Counted from the stretch's first letter, positions 1 to 6,411 are shown. The stretch is 7,263 nucleotides of DNA from Micrococcales bacterium (GCA_003157445.1 PMJN01000462.1:12404-19666); one strand, 5' to 3'. Program-made: numbers and translations. The notes: generated from the sequence alone by a model not told the origin.

Positions 1-728
1 TGCTCGCTGACGTCGCGGTGGACCATACACGCGCCGACGACCACGTCGTCCTCGTCACGGATCGATGAGACGGTGATCGAGACCGGCAGCATCGATCCGT
101 CCTTTCGGACAAGCGTGGCCTCGACGTGCTCGACGGCCTCATCATCCTTGATCCTGGCCAGTGCCGCAGACATCGCGCCCGCTCGATCAGGGGCCAGGAG
201 ACTGACGGACCTGCCGATCGTCTCCTGGCTCGAGTAGCCGTACATCCTCTCTGCGGCGGGGTTCCAGCTGGTGAGGACTCCACCTAGGTTGGTGCCGATG
301 ATGGCATCCTCGGAGGAGTCGACGATCGCTGTTGCGAGCGCAGCGTTCTTGATCGCCACCTGCCGCTTGGTCAGCTCTGCCATCGCCCTAATGACCAACA
401 GGACGTCGCCGGTGTCGATGTAGGCCATGCTGATGTTGATCGGGAACGCAGTGGCATCTCGTTTCAGTCCGCTCAGTTCCAACTCGAGTCCACTGGACCG
501 GGTCCTGGGGTCTGCGAAGTACTCATCCCGGTTCTCCGCATAGATCTGCCGCAGAGGCTCGGGCACCAGCGTCTCGATGGGCTGGCCGATAAGGTCGTCG
601 CGGTGATAACCGAACAGCAACTCCGTCTGGGCATTGACGAACCGGATGACACCCTTCTGATCCATCCCCACCAAGGCATCAGGTACAGCCTCCAGCAGCT
701 TCTCAAATCTCGTCGTCTTAGGACTCAC
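1..728 (-). CDS. Tandem PAS-domain sensory protein, N-terminal part (runs off left edge)
   Basis: This is the first 242 codons of a signalling protein whose C-terminus lies outside the window. Two PAS domains are visible. PAS1 spans about residues 8-115, with PDALVGMDQKGVIRFVNAQ at 16-34, the FGY turn at 39-41 and a C-terminal strand PINIS. PAS2 spans about 127-241, with SEDAIIG, NPAAERMYGYS and the core strand VRKDGSMLPVSITVSS. PAS domains sense redox state, light, oxygen or small ligands, but no cofactor residue can be assigned here. There is no signal peptide or membrane segment in this part, so it looks cytoplasmic. The GTG start at 728 is supported by GGGAG (739-735) six bases upstream. 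The output domain, which could be a histidine kinase, GGDEF, SpoIIE-type phosphatase or other module, is not visible, so the function is only 'PAS sensor'. Confidence 0.9.
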   Translation of the reverse strand, partial: MSPKTTRFEKLLEAVPDALVGMDQKGVIRFVNAQTELLFGYHRDDLIGQPIETLVPEPLRQIYAENRDEYFADPRTRSSGLELELSGLKRDATAFPINISMAYIDTGDVLLVIRAMAELTKRQVAIKNAALATAIVDSSEDAIIGTNLGGVLTSWNPAAERMYGYSSQETIGRSVSLLAPDRAGAMSAALARIKDDEAVEHVEATLVRKDGSMLPVSITVSSIRDEDDVVVGACMVHRDVSE

Positions 729-784
729 GTGGATCTCCCTTTTGAGCCTCTCAGAGAATCGAACTGGCACAAAGTCCACTTCCC

Positions 785-808
785 CAACCCACAACGTTAG
801 CCCGAAAC
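785..808 (-). promoter_or_regulatory. Possible SigB/SigF-like stress promoter of the PAS gene
   Basis: Read on the minus strand, GTTT (808-805) is followed after 14 bases by GGGTTG (790-785). This resembles the actinobacterial general-stress sigma consensus GTTT-N14-17-GGGTA. It lies about 57 bases upstream of the PAS gene's GTG start, a reasonable leader length. The -10 element departs from consensus (TTG for TAT), and short motifs like this occur by chance, so the call is tentative. Confidence 0.22.
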
Positions 809-1359
809 GGCCCCCAAAGCAGGCAGCATCTGCCTTTACGAGTCACATTGACCCTTACTGCCAGGGGTTACGCCACGGGAGATGACGGCCCAGGTCGCCA
901 CGACAGGTACGGAACCTTCGCCGGCGCGGATCTTCGTCGCAACGGGCGCCGGCCGGTTCATTAGTGGCCGGCATCCACAGGCCCGTCCGCTTTCAACCGG
1001 GGTGTGTCCCAGGATTGTCGGCATGGCAGACGGGCAGACGGACGGGAACAAATTGGGCTCGAACTCGGCTGCTGCGCCGGCCAGGATCAAAAGTCATCAC
1101 CTCGAGGATGTGGCAATGTCGCCAGCGCGTGGCTCAACCCTGTGGCGGTTCGGTCTCACACCCGAATGGCTGCGGGCGCAAGTCGTTGGCAGCGCCACGA
1201 TCTTGGCGGTAACGGGCACTTGGCAAGCGGTGGCCTGACGGGAAACGGGCGCGGTCTGGGACCCCATTGACCTCACGACAGTGTTCACTTCCCAGGGGCG
1301 TGTTCGCGATCATTGCACGTGTTAGCGACTTCTGCGCCCGTCCTGGCAGCCGCGGGCGT
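809..1359. other. Gene-poor stretch, no recognisable coding sequence
   Basis: About 550 bases hold no gene I can support. Several frames on both strands are open for 60-118 codons, including one on the plus strand from 882 to 1238. None has a usable Shine-Dalgarno site, a familiar motif or clear similarity to a protein family. A perfect 7-bp inverted repeat, GCCGGCC (948-954) and GGCCGGC (966-972) with an 11-base loop, is the only obvious structure. Because the stretch runs into the 5'-truncated dipeptidase remnant, it may be decayed coding or insertion debris, but no terminal repeats or transposase fragments were seen. Confidence 0.5.
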
Positions 1360-2047
1360 CTAGGGGTAAACGCTGCCGACGTGCACACCACCTGGGCGAC
1401 CCGCAAGATCGGGGCGATCATGGGTGTGGAGGGCGCCAACTTTCTCCAGGACGATCTCGGTCGCGTCGAGCGGGTCTTCGCCGACGGCGTGCACGTGCTG
1501 ACCCTGGTCCACTACTTCCGCGGCCGGTGATCGGGGACGTCATGACGTCCGATCCGGTGCACTGCGGGCTGACGCCCTTCGGCCGCGACACGGTCCGGGA
1601 GATGGACAGTGTAGGGATCATGGTCGACGTGTCTGACTGCTCGCAGCAGACGGCGTACGACAGGCTGCAGGTGGCGACCAAGCCTGTGCTGATCACCACA
1701 CCGGCATCCAGCAGAACGGCCGCCGCAAGGCACGCTTCGTCTCGAGCGACTTGGCCCGCGCGGTGTTCGACGCTGGTGGGGTCGTCGGCACCTGGCCGGC
1801 GGGCATCGTTTTACGAACCCAGGGCGATTACGTCCAGGCGATCCTCGAGCTGGTCGACCTGCTGGGCGAGGATCATGTCGCCGCGGGCACGGACATGGAC
1901 GCCAACTGCAAGCCGGTGTTCGAGACCTACGCGAAGATGCCGCTGCTGGTCGGTGGGCTGTTACGACCAGGGATGCCCGAGGAGGCGCTTGCCAAGCTCA
2001 TCGGCGCGAACTTCCTTCGAGTCTTCACCCAAGCCCTCGCCCCCTGA
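1360..2047 (+). pseudogene. Membrane (renal)-type dipeptidase, peptidase family M19, degraded
   Basis: M19 enzymes are binuclear zinc amidohydrolases that cleave dipeptides and related amides. Family similarity is clear but spread over three frames. Frame one (to the stop at 1528) gives a segment with KIGAIMGVEGANF and a TLVHYF strand. Frame two (about 1527-1694) gives CGLTPFGRDTVREM and GIMVDVSDCS. Frame three (about 1697-2047) gives HTGIQQN, GGVVGTWPAG, GTDMDAN and a normal C-terminus with IGANFLRVF. Each junction is explained by one missing base, near 1522-1527 and near 1695-1696. Similarity begins only around 1370, so roughly the first third, including the HxD metal ligands, is absent and no start codon is credible. 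Glutamate in GVEG and aspartate in GTDMDAN survive. It is almost certainly non-functional. The deletions alone could be sequencing errors, but the missing N-terminus could not. Confidence 0.85.
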
Positions 2048-2134
2048 GCCCACAAAGGCACGGACCAATGGCCCGGGCCGGTTGACCGCGCCCGCTGGTG
2101 ACAGACGCGGACATTCGTCTGGATAGCGTGCTCG

Positions 2135-2165
2135 GGACCCGGCGCACGTCGGGGTGCGCCGGTCC
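2135..2165. terminator. Hairpin between convergent genes, probable bidirectional terminator
   Basis: GGACC (2135-2139, with one bulged C) plus GGCGCAC pairs with GTGCGCCGGTCC (2154-2165) around the six-base loop GTCGGG. The stem is about 12 bp with a single bulge. It sits between the end of the dipeptidase remnant (2047, plus) and the end of the gerW-like gene (2180, minus), where a shared terminator is expected. There is no U-tract on either side, which is common for actinobacterial terminators. Confidence 0.55.
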
Positions 2166-2179
2166 GATCCATCTCGTGG

Positions 2180-2539
2180 TCAGTCAGCCGCCGCGCGGTT
2201 CCTGGACTTGCCACGCGCGCGGGCCATCCGCGGCCGGCTGAGCAGGTACGCAATGACGGCCAAACCGACCATCGTCACAATCCGGTTCGGGTCAAGGGCG
2301 GAGCGCCAGCTGACCTGGCCGTCCTTGATGACCAGAGCGCCAGCCGGGCGCCCGCTCATGCCAAAACCACCGCCCCCTCCTTCCTGGCCCTTGTCGTCTT
2401 GCCCGGAACCGCCGCCAGCGCCACCGCCTACCACCGCGGCAGGGATGACGGTCAGTCCGTCCTTCTCATAGGGCTCGCCAAACACCCGCTTGACGGTGAT
2501 CGCGTCCTTGGCTGTGCTGAGGACCTCGGTGACCTTCAT
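2180..2539 (-). CDS. GerW/YtfJ-family sporulation-like protein with C-terminal membrane segment
   Basis: The 119-residue product matches the Spore_YtfJ (GerW) family. It has an N-terminal region with VFGEPYEKDGLTVIPAA (19-35), a long glycine-rich segment (38-60), then GRPAGALVIKDGQVSW (63-78). A hydrophobic stretch at about 87-101 could be a membrane helix, followed by a very basic tail rich in Arg and Lys. In Bacillus the family founder is needed for spore germination. Homologues are widespread in non-sporulating actinobacteria, where the role is unknown, so sporulation should not be inferred. The ATG at 2539 has an excellent Shine-Dalgarno, AGGAGG (2549-2544), four bases upstream. The gene stands alone and converges on the dipeptidase remnant. 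The tail would probably lie on the cytoplasmic side by the positive-inside rule. Confidence 0.9.
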   Translation of the reverse strand: MKVTEVLSTAKDAITVKRVFGEPYEKDGLTVIPAAVVGGGAGGGSGQDDKGQEGGGGGFGMSGRPAGALVIKDGQVSWRSALDPNRIVTMVGLAVIAYLLSRPRMARARGKSRNRAAAD

Positions 2540-2550
2540 GATTCCTCCTC

Positions 2551-2568
2551 ACCGGGCGCCGGCCCGGT
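2551..2568. promoter_or_regulatory. Perfect inverted repeat abutting the gerW ribosome-binding site
   Basis: ACCGGGC (2551-2557) and GCCCGGT (2562-2568) form a perfect 7-bp stem with a four-base loop, ending one base before the GAGGAGG Shine-Dalgarno of the gerW-like gene. In the minus-strand transcript it would be a stable hairpin directly 5' of the ribosome-binding site. It might tune translation or protect the mRNA 5' end, or be a protein site. No evidence distinguishes these, and GC-rich DNA forms such stems by chance fairly often. Confidence 0.35.
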
Positions 2569-2610
2569 GGCAGGCGCTGCAATCCATCCTCCGATTGGTA
2601 GGGCGGGATG

Positions 2611-2632
2611 GAAAGGGCTACAGGTCCCTTTC
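2611..2632. repeat. Perfect inverted repeat upstream of gerW, possible operator
   Basis: GAAAGGG (2611-2617) and CCCTTTC (2626-2632) are perfect inverted arms around eight bases. On the minus strand the centre reads GGGACCTGTAGCCC (2628-2615), which partly resembles DosR/DevR-type boxes (GGGAC...CCC) but lacks the conserved inner G at the expected position. The site lies about 70-95 bases upstream of the gerW start, a normal distance for an operator. Confidence 0.3.
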
Positions 2633-2682
2633 GGGCAGGCGGCCTAGCCGGACTCGCGGGTGAACCACTGGGCGGCACCTGA

Positions 2683-3073
2683 GTGCAGTCACCTGTAGTG
2701 CAAGTGTGCCTGCACCATCACGACGGTTATCGCCATCGAGGTGCTAGACGTCAGGGTGTTCAGAGGCGTGCAGGTCAGGCTCCGGCGAGGATGTGGCGAA
2801 GTGGCTCTGCCTCGGGGCAGGTTCCGAGCATCGAGCCCATGGACGCCCGGCAGTAACCGCTTTCGCGTGCGTCTGTGGCCGCGTCTTTGAGCGAGGGTTC
2901 CGCCTCCGATCGCAACAAAACAGTCCGGCCAAGCTCGCCGAACAAGATGCCGGGCGCCTTTGCCTTTCGGTGATCGATGAGGTGAACGAGTGGGCGAGTG
3001 GCTTGTAGCCATCAGGCAGTGGTCGGCACCAATGCAATCAGCCTGGTTTCGGATGGCCGGCGCGAACGGGAAT
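2683..3073. other. Intergenic stretch with no supported gene
   Basis: About 390 bases between the divergent gerW-like and DoxX genes. All three minus-strand frames are open for long parts of it and one plus-strand frame is open from 2793 to 3008, so openness alone means little. The minus-strand frame ending with TGA at 2777-2775 (open from about 3018) has the most protein-like composition, with LFGELGRTVLLRSEAEPSL and an ending PLRHILAGA. It has no ATG or GTG start with a Shine-Dalgarno near its beginning and matches no family I know. No tRNA-like fold or promoter is clear, apart from the operator candidate at the right end. Confidence 0.45.
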
Positions 3074-3094
3074 GTTTGAACAGTCAACTATGTT
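3074..3094 (+). promoter_or_regulatory. Putative operator and -10 element of the DoxX gene
   Basis: TTGA (3076-3079) and TCAA (3084-3087) form an inverted repeat with a four-base spacer. The flanks make it GTTTGA-N4-TCAACT, similar in style to sites bound by MarR or HxlR repressors. Immediately after it is TATGTT (3089-3094), which fits a TANNNT -10 hexamer. A transcript would begin near 3101, leaving a leader of about 38 bases. DoxX genes are often controlled by such thiol- or quinone-responsive regulators, but no regulator gene lies in the window. Confidence 0.3.
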
Positions 3095-3138
3095 GGGCAG
3101 GGTGGCATGGATTGTCTAACTCTCTCTAAGGGATCCCC

Positions 3139-3675
3139 GTGAATATTGGTTTGCTCGTGCTGCGGCTCGTCTTCGGTCTTCTGCTGGTCGGCCATGGCGG
3201 CCAGAAGCTCTTCGGTCTGTTTGGGGGGCCTGGTCTGGACGGCACTGGCGGGTTCTTTCATTCCCTGGGGTTTCGGCCCGGCAAGCCCATGGCGATCGTG
3301 GCCGGTGCCTCTGAGCTGGCAGCCGGGGTGCTGCTGGCACTCGGCCTGCTGACCCCGCTGGCGTCGGCGGCAGTCATCGGCACACTGGTGGTCGCCGGGT
3401 CCGTCCACTGGGCGGCCGGGTTGTGGGCCCAAAACAGCGGCTTCGAGATGCCACTGCTCTATGTCACCGCCGCCGCGGCGCTCGCCTTCACCGGGCCCGG
3501 GGTCTACTCGCTGGATCACGCGCTGGGCCTGCACGCTCTGGCCGGATTTGGTTGGGGTGTGGCCGCGGTCGTGCTCGGGGCTTTGTCCGGACTCGTAGTC
3601 GTCGCCCGGGCTCGGCGCGTCCTGGCTAGCGACGCCGTCGGACAGTCCGTCCCAGAGGAGCACGTCTCGGCCTGA
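3139..3675 (+). CDS. DoxX family integral membrane protein
   Basis: The 178-residue product is a typical DoxX/DoxD-like membrane protein. It begins with a first helix (about 3-18) leading into the signature GHGGQKLFGLFGG (18-30), and further hydrophobic helices lie at about 51-70, 75-96, 104-119 and 135-157. The short tail is polar. Members sit in the cytoplasmic membrane. In mycobacteria a DoxX protein associates with superoxide dismutase and a thiol-disulphide partner against oxidative stress, while other members are quinone-linked oxidoreductase subunits. The exact role here is unknown. The GTG start at 3139 is supported by AAGGGA (3128-3133) five bases upstream and by the family's usual N-terminus. 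It appears monocistronic, flanked by a possible operator and a strong hairpin. Confidence 0.93.
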   Translation: MNIGLLVLRLVFGLLLVGHGGQKLFGLFGGPGLDGTGGFFHSLGFRPGKPMAIVAGASELAAGVLLALGLLTPLASAAVIGTLVVAGSVHWAAGLWAQNSGFEMPLLYVTAAAALAFTGPGVYSLDHALGLHALAGFGWGVAAVVLGALSGLVVVARARRVLASDAVGQSVPEEHVSA

Positions 3676-3698
3676 CGTTGCCTTGCCGCTCACGGTCG

Positions 3699-3728
3699 GA
3701 GCCCGTTCCTGCGATATGGGACGGGCTC
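3699..3728 (+). terminator. Terminator-like hairpin after the DoxX gene
   Basis: GAGCCCGTTCC (3699-3709) pairs with GGGACGGGCTC (3718-3728) around the loop TGCGATAT. The stem is 11 bp with one G-T wobble. It begins 23 bases after the DoxX stop and precedes the end of the convergent cytidine deaminase gene, so it could stop transcription from both sides. There is no T-tract. Confidence 0.65.
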
Positions 3729-3809
3729 TGGCGTGCTGGCGGCGTCGGTCGCCGGTGGTTGGCTGCGACGACGTGTCTTTACCCAACTGCAGCCGCGCAT
3801 CGGGGCGCC

Positions 3810-4226
3810 TCAGGCAGAAGCCAGTGGCTCTGGCCAGTCGTGGGCCGGCAGTAGTTCTCCTAGCAACGCGGATCGATCTGAGCCAAGGATCACCTCAGTG
3901 TCGAGGTTGGCTGGGTCGACTTGTCTGATGAACTCGCGGCAGCGTCCGCACGGCGGTAGAACGTAGAGCAAGCCGTCACCGTCTCGCCACACCGCGACGA
4001 TCTTGGCGATCTGGTACTGCCCGGCTGTCACCATGGCGGCGATGGCGCTGTGCTCGGCACAAAAACCCGTCCCCGAGCCCGTGTCGATGCAGACGCCCGA
4101 GAAACGGTGCCCTGTTGCTGTTATGAGTACCGACGCCACATTTCCGAAGAGGCGCCCACCGACCGTATGAGGATTGAGCACGCCTTGCGCCGCGTTGATG
4201 AGCTCGCTGTTCGATGTGCTGTCCAC
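3810..4226 (-). CDS. Cytidine deaminase family protein (short, zinc-dependent)
   Basis: With the GTG at 4226 the product has 138 residues, the usual size for tetrameric cytidine deaminases and blasticidin-S-deaminase-like relatives. Zinc ligands and the catalytic glutamate are present: Cys56-Ala-Glu58 in GFCAEHSAIAAM, and Cys93 and Cys96 in PPCGRCREF. Such enzymes hydrolytically deaminate cytidine or deoxycytidine in pyrimidine salvage. Some relatives act on nucleoside antibiotics, so the substrate is uncertain. The frame is open further, to a TTG at 4313, but the extra 29 residues resemble nothing in the family. The GTG at 4226 has AGTAGG (4241-4236) nine bases upstream and gives a natural N-terminus (SELINAAQGVL). 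It lies about 124 bases downstream of the FAD dehydrogenase on the same strand and could be co-transcribed. Confidence 0.9.
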   Translation of the reverse strand: MDSTSNSELINAAQGVLNPHTVGGRLFGNVASVLITATGHRFSGVCIDTGSGTGFCAEHSAIAAMVTAGQYQIAKIVAVWRDGDGLLYVLPPCGRCREFIRQVDPANLDTEVILGSDRSALLGELLPAHDWPEPLASA

Positions 4227-4350
4227 GACCGTGAACCTACTGCGAAAGCGGCGCCCAACTTGCCACCGCGCTAGCTGAAGCGCCCCTGGATCAATGAGCG
4301 GGAAGCCGGTCAAGTTGGCTGGCGCTCGACCGGCGTGCTGGCCACTGCGG

Positions 4351-5715
4351 TCAGTCTTTGAAGATCACCCCGGGGTTGAGGACCTGGCCCGGATCCAGGG
4401 CGGTCTTGATCGATCTCATCGCCGCGATCTCCGTGGCAGATCGGGACAGGCTCAACCACTGTGTCTTCGCGCGGCCGATCCCGTGCTCGGCGCTGATGCT
4501 GCCGTGCAGTGAGGCTACATACCGCAGCACCGCCTCGCTCACGCCCTGGTGGTCGCTGGTGCCGAGTACGTTGACATGGAGGTTGCCCTCGTTCAGGTGG
4601 CCGAAGATGATCGTCCGTGCGCCGGGTGCGGCCGCTGCCGCTATGCCAGGCAACTCTTCCAGGGCGCGTTCGAGCTGGCTGTGGGGGATCGCGACGTCGA
4701 GCTTGACCGGCACGCCGTTGGCGTTGATCGACTCGGTGTGGGCCTCTCGGTAGCGCCACAGATCACGTCGGCTGCGCGCATCCTCACCCACAACGATGTC
4801 GACCAAGCCTGGCACGAGCGTGCTGACCTCTCCCAGGGCTTCTAGCAGCGCTTCGCTGGGGTCGACTCGGTCGGCGCACTCCACCAACAGGTAGGCGACG
4901 TGCTCCCCGGCCATCGGTGCAGGCAGGCCGGTATGGTCTCTGACCAGCGCCAGCCCGTCGGCAAGGAACAGCTCGGCGGCCTCCAGAGAGCCGAGCCTGG
5001 GTTTGAGCTCAGCAAGCGCCTCAAGAGCCGCACCGGTGGTCTCCAGCGCGAGCAGGGCCACGGTCCGGTGAGCAAGCAGCGGCCACAGCCGGACTCGTAC
5101 CGCCGTGATCACTGCGAGCGTCCCTTCGGACCCAGTGAGCAGGCCGACCAGGTCGTAGCCAGTGTTCTCCTTGGGCAGCGCCTCCAGCCGCGACAGGGGG
5201 GAGCCGTCCGCAAGCACCGCCTCAAGGCCCACGACCTGTTGGCGCATCGTGCCGTATCGCAGGACGCGCTCGCCGCCCGCATTGGTCGAGACCAGCCCGC
5301 CGATGGTGGCCGAGTCCCGTGCCGCGAAGTCGACACCGAAGTCCAGCCCCAACGGCCGAATGGCTTGTTGCAGGGCGGTGAGCGTCACTCCGGCACCCAC
5401 GGTGACCTGGCCCGTGACCACATCGACGGGTCCGATGTCACCCATCCGGGACGTGCTCAGGACCACCTCGCCGCCGCGGGGGACACTGCCGCCAACGAGC
5501 CCGGTGTTGCCACCCTGGGTTACCACTGCGACCCCGTGCCTGCTGCACAGCTGCAGCACGGACCCGACATCGCGGATGTCTCCCGGTCGGACGACGCATC
5601 GGGCGTGGCCGACGAAGCGCCGGGTCCAGTCGCTCTCGTAGGAGGCTGTCACGGAGGGGTCGATGAGGACATGTCGTTCGCCGATGGCGTCGCTCAGGTC
5701 TGCTTCCAGGGTCAC
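4351..5715 (-). CDS. FAD-binding D-2-hydroxyacid dehydrogenase, probably D-2-hydroxyglutarate dehydrogenase (GlcD/D2HGDH type)
   Basis: The 454-residue protein is a complete VAO-fold flavoprotein (FAD_binding_4 plus FAD-oxidase C domain). FAD-site motifs are QGGNTGLVGGS (67-77), TIGGLVSTNAGG (137-148) and GYDLVGLLTGSEGTLAVIT (186-204). The C-terminal active site has His373 and His380 in HLNEGNLHVN, Asn382, then Glu410-His411 in SAEHGIGRAK. These match the metal- and substrate-binding His, His, Asn, Glu-His set of D-2-hydroxyglutarate dehydrogenases. Arg321/Arg323 and Lys338 also fit substrate contacts. The family oxidises D-2-hydroxyacids (D-2-hydroxyglutarate, D-lactate, glycolate) and passes electrons to a carrier. 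The adjoining SerA-type remnant favours D-2-hydroxyglutarate. The GTG start shares GTGA (5715-5712) with the upstream stop, implying translational coupling. D-lactate dehydrogenase is the main alternative. Confidence 0.93.
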   Translation of the reverse strand: MTLEADLSDAIGERHVLIDPSVTASYESDWTRRFVGHARCVVRPGDIRDVGSVLQLCSRHGVAVVTQGGNTGLVGGSVPRGGEVVLSTSRMGDIGPVDVVTGQVTVGAGVTLTALQQAIRPLGLDFGVDFAARDSATIGGLVSTNAGGERVLRYGTMRQQVVGLEAVLADGSPLSRLEALPKENTGYDLVGLLTGSEGTLAVITAVRVRLWPLLAHRTVALLALETTGAALEALAELKPRLGSLEAAELFLADGLALVRDHTGLPAPMAGEHVAYLLVECADRVDPSEALLEALGEVSTLVPGLVDIVVGEDARSRRDLWRYREAHTESINANGVPVKLDVAIPHSQLERALEELPGIAAAAAPGARTIIFGHLNEGNLHVNVLGTSDHQGVSEAVLRYVASLHGSISAEHGIGRAKTQWLSLSRSATEIAAMRSIKTALDPGQVLNPGVIFKD

Positions 5716-6296
5716 GACAGCACCCGCTGTCGCACGGTTTCCGGCATTCGTTGCAGGGTCTGGACGACATCAGGGGTGTAGTCGGTGCCGGCGTCGGTCA
5801 ACAGATAGCCCAGATGGTCTCGGGTCGACAGGGCCTGAGGTTCGAGGTTGACGTCGTGGGCGGGCAGCACGATGTTGACCTTGGCCAGCACTTCGGGAGT
5901 GTTCGCGTGAAGATGTGCGAGCCGGCGTGGGTCAGCTCCTGCCTCCAGCTGGGTCCGGGGCAGATTGACGCTGAGCGAGGTGCTGCCTGTGGCGACGCTT
6001 CCGGTGTTGGAAAACGGCGCGTTGAAGACCCCGATAGACAGCTTGGCCGCGGCGGCGAGATCGATCTGGTTGGTCCCGATACAGAACGCCCCAATCGTGA
6101 TCAGCTCGGTGGCGCTTGCCAGGACCGAGGCGTTCACCGGGGTCGCGGAGCCGATGCCGAGCAGCTGCACCCCGACCAAGGCCTCGCTCACTTCCGGCTC
6201 GTCGAGCGCGCCGGAGCGGGTGCTGACAGTGACTCCCGCCGCTTGCAAGGATGCAGTGGCGTCGGGGTGGACGTTTTCCACCGGGAGGGCCTTCAT
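5712..6296 (-). CDS. Internally deleted D-3-phosphoglycerate dehydrogenase-like protein (SerA N-terminal part joined to ACT domain)
   Basis: The 194-residue frame joins two ends of SerA. Residues 1-101 match the N-terminal part: ENVHPDATASLQAAG, SGALDEPEV, GAFCIGTNQIDLAAAAK and FNAPFSNTGSV. Residues 104-194 match the end of SerA and its ACT domain: GSTSLSVNLP, RRLAHLHANTPEVLAKVN, a GY(L/V)xTDA strand and PETVRQRVLS. The roughly 210 residues between, covering the whole NAD-binding Rossmann domain and the catalytic Arg-Glu-His, are missing, yet the frame is intact. By eye, the E. coli Arg60 and Arg62 positions are Gly49 and Ala51. It cannot be a working dehydrogenase. The ACT part could still bind serine. 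The ATG at 6296 was chosen from SerA N-termini, and no clear Shine-Dalgarno precedes it. Its stop overlaps the FAD dehydrogenase start by four bases. It may be a decaying gene or a repurposed regulator. Confidence 0.82.
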   Translation of the reverse strand: MKALPVENVHPDATASLQAAGVTVSTRSGALDEPEVSEALVGVQLLGIGSATPVNASVLASATELITIGAFCIGTNQIDLAAAAKLSIGVFNAPFSNTGSVATGSTSLSVNLPRTQLEAGADPRRLAHLHANTPEVLAKVNIVLPAHDVNLEPQALSTRDHLGYLLTDAGTDYTPDVVQTLQRMPETVRQRVLS

Positions 6297-6411
6297 GCAG
6301 GCAATTCCATCAGGTTGGCCACGCATTCTCGAGAGCTGGTCGCCTGATGGACAGAAAAGGGGTGGTCCTACCGCTGCGAACTGCGAACATCCCGGTCGGG
6401 ACTGCCTCCGA

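Noticed and set aside
882..1238. 118-codon plus-strand open frame
   Set aside because: The GGGAG touches the ATG with no spacing, composition is atypical, and nothing resembles a protein family. Other frames across the same bases are equally open.
1527..2126. 199-codon plus-strand open frame read as one protein
   Set aside because: Only its first part (to about 1694) is dipeptidase-like. After the frameshift it reads an Arg/Ser-rich shadow of the true frame.
2549..2587. 12-residue minus-strand leader peptide ending at the gerW Shine-Dalgarno (ATG 2587, TGA 2551-2549)
   Set aside because: Its GGAGG abuts the ATG with zero spacing, so initiation would be poor, and a frame this short is expected by chance.
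3088..3786. 232-codon minus-strand open frame
   Set aside because: Antisense shadow of the DoxX gene, rich in Gln, Arg, Pro and Gly.
4227..4313. N-terminal extension of the cytidine deaminase from TTG 4313
   Set aside because: The extra 29 residues match nothing in the family, and the GTG at 4226 has a plausible Shine-Dalgarno and gives the usual length.
4900..5781. 293-codon plus-strand open frame
   Set aside because: It is the antisense shadow of the FAD dehydrogenase, with Gln/Arg/Gly-rich composition and no family motifs.
5751..6347. 198-codon plus-strand open frame
   Set aside because: Antisense to the SerA remnant, whose frame has unmistakable family motifs.
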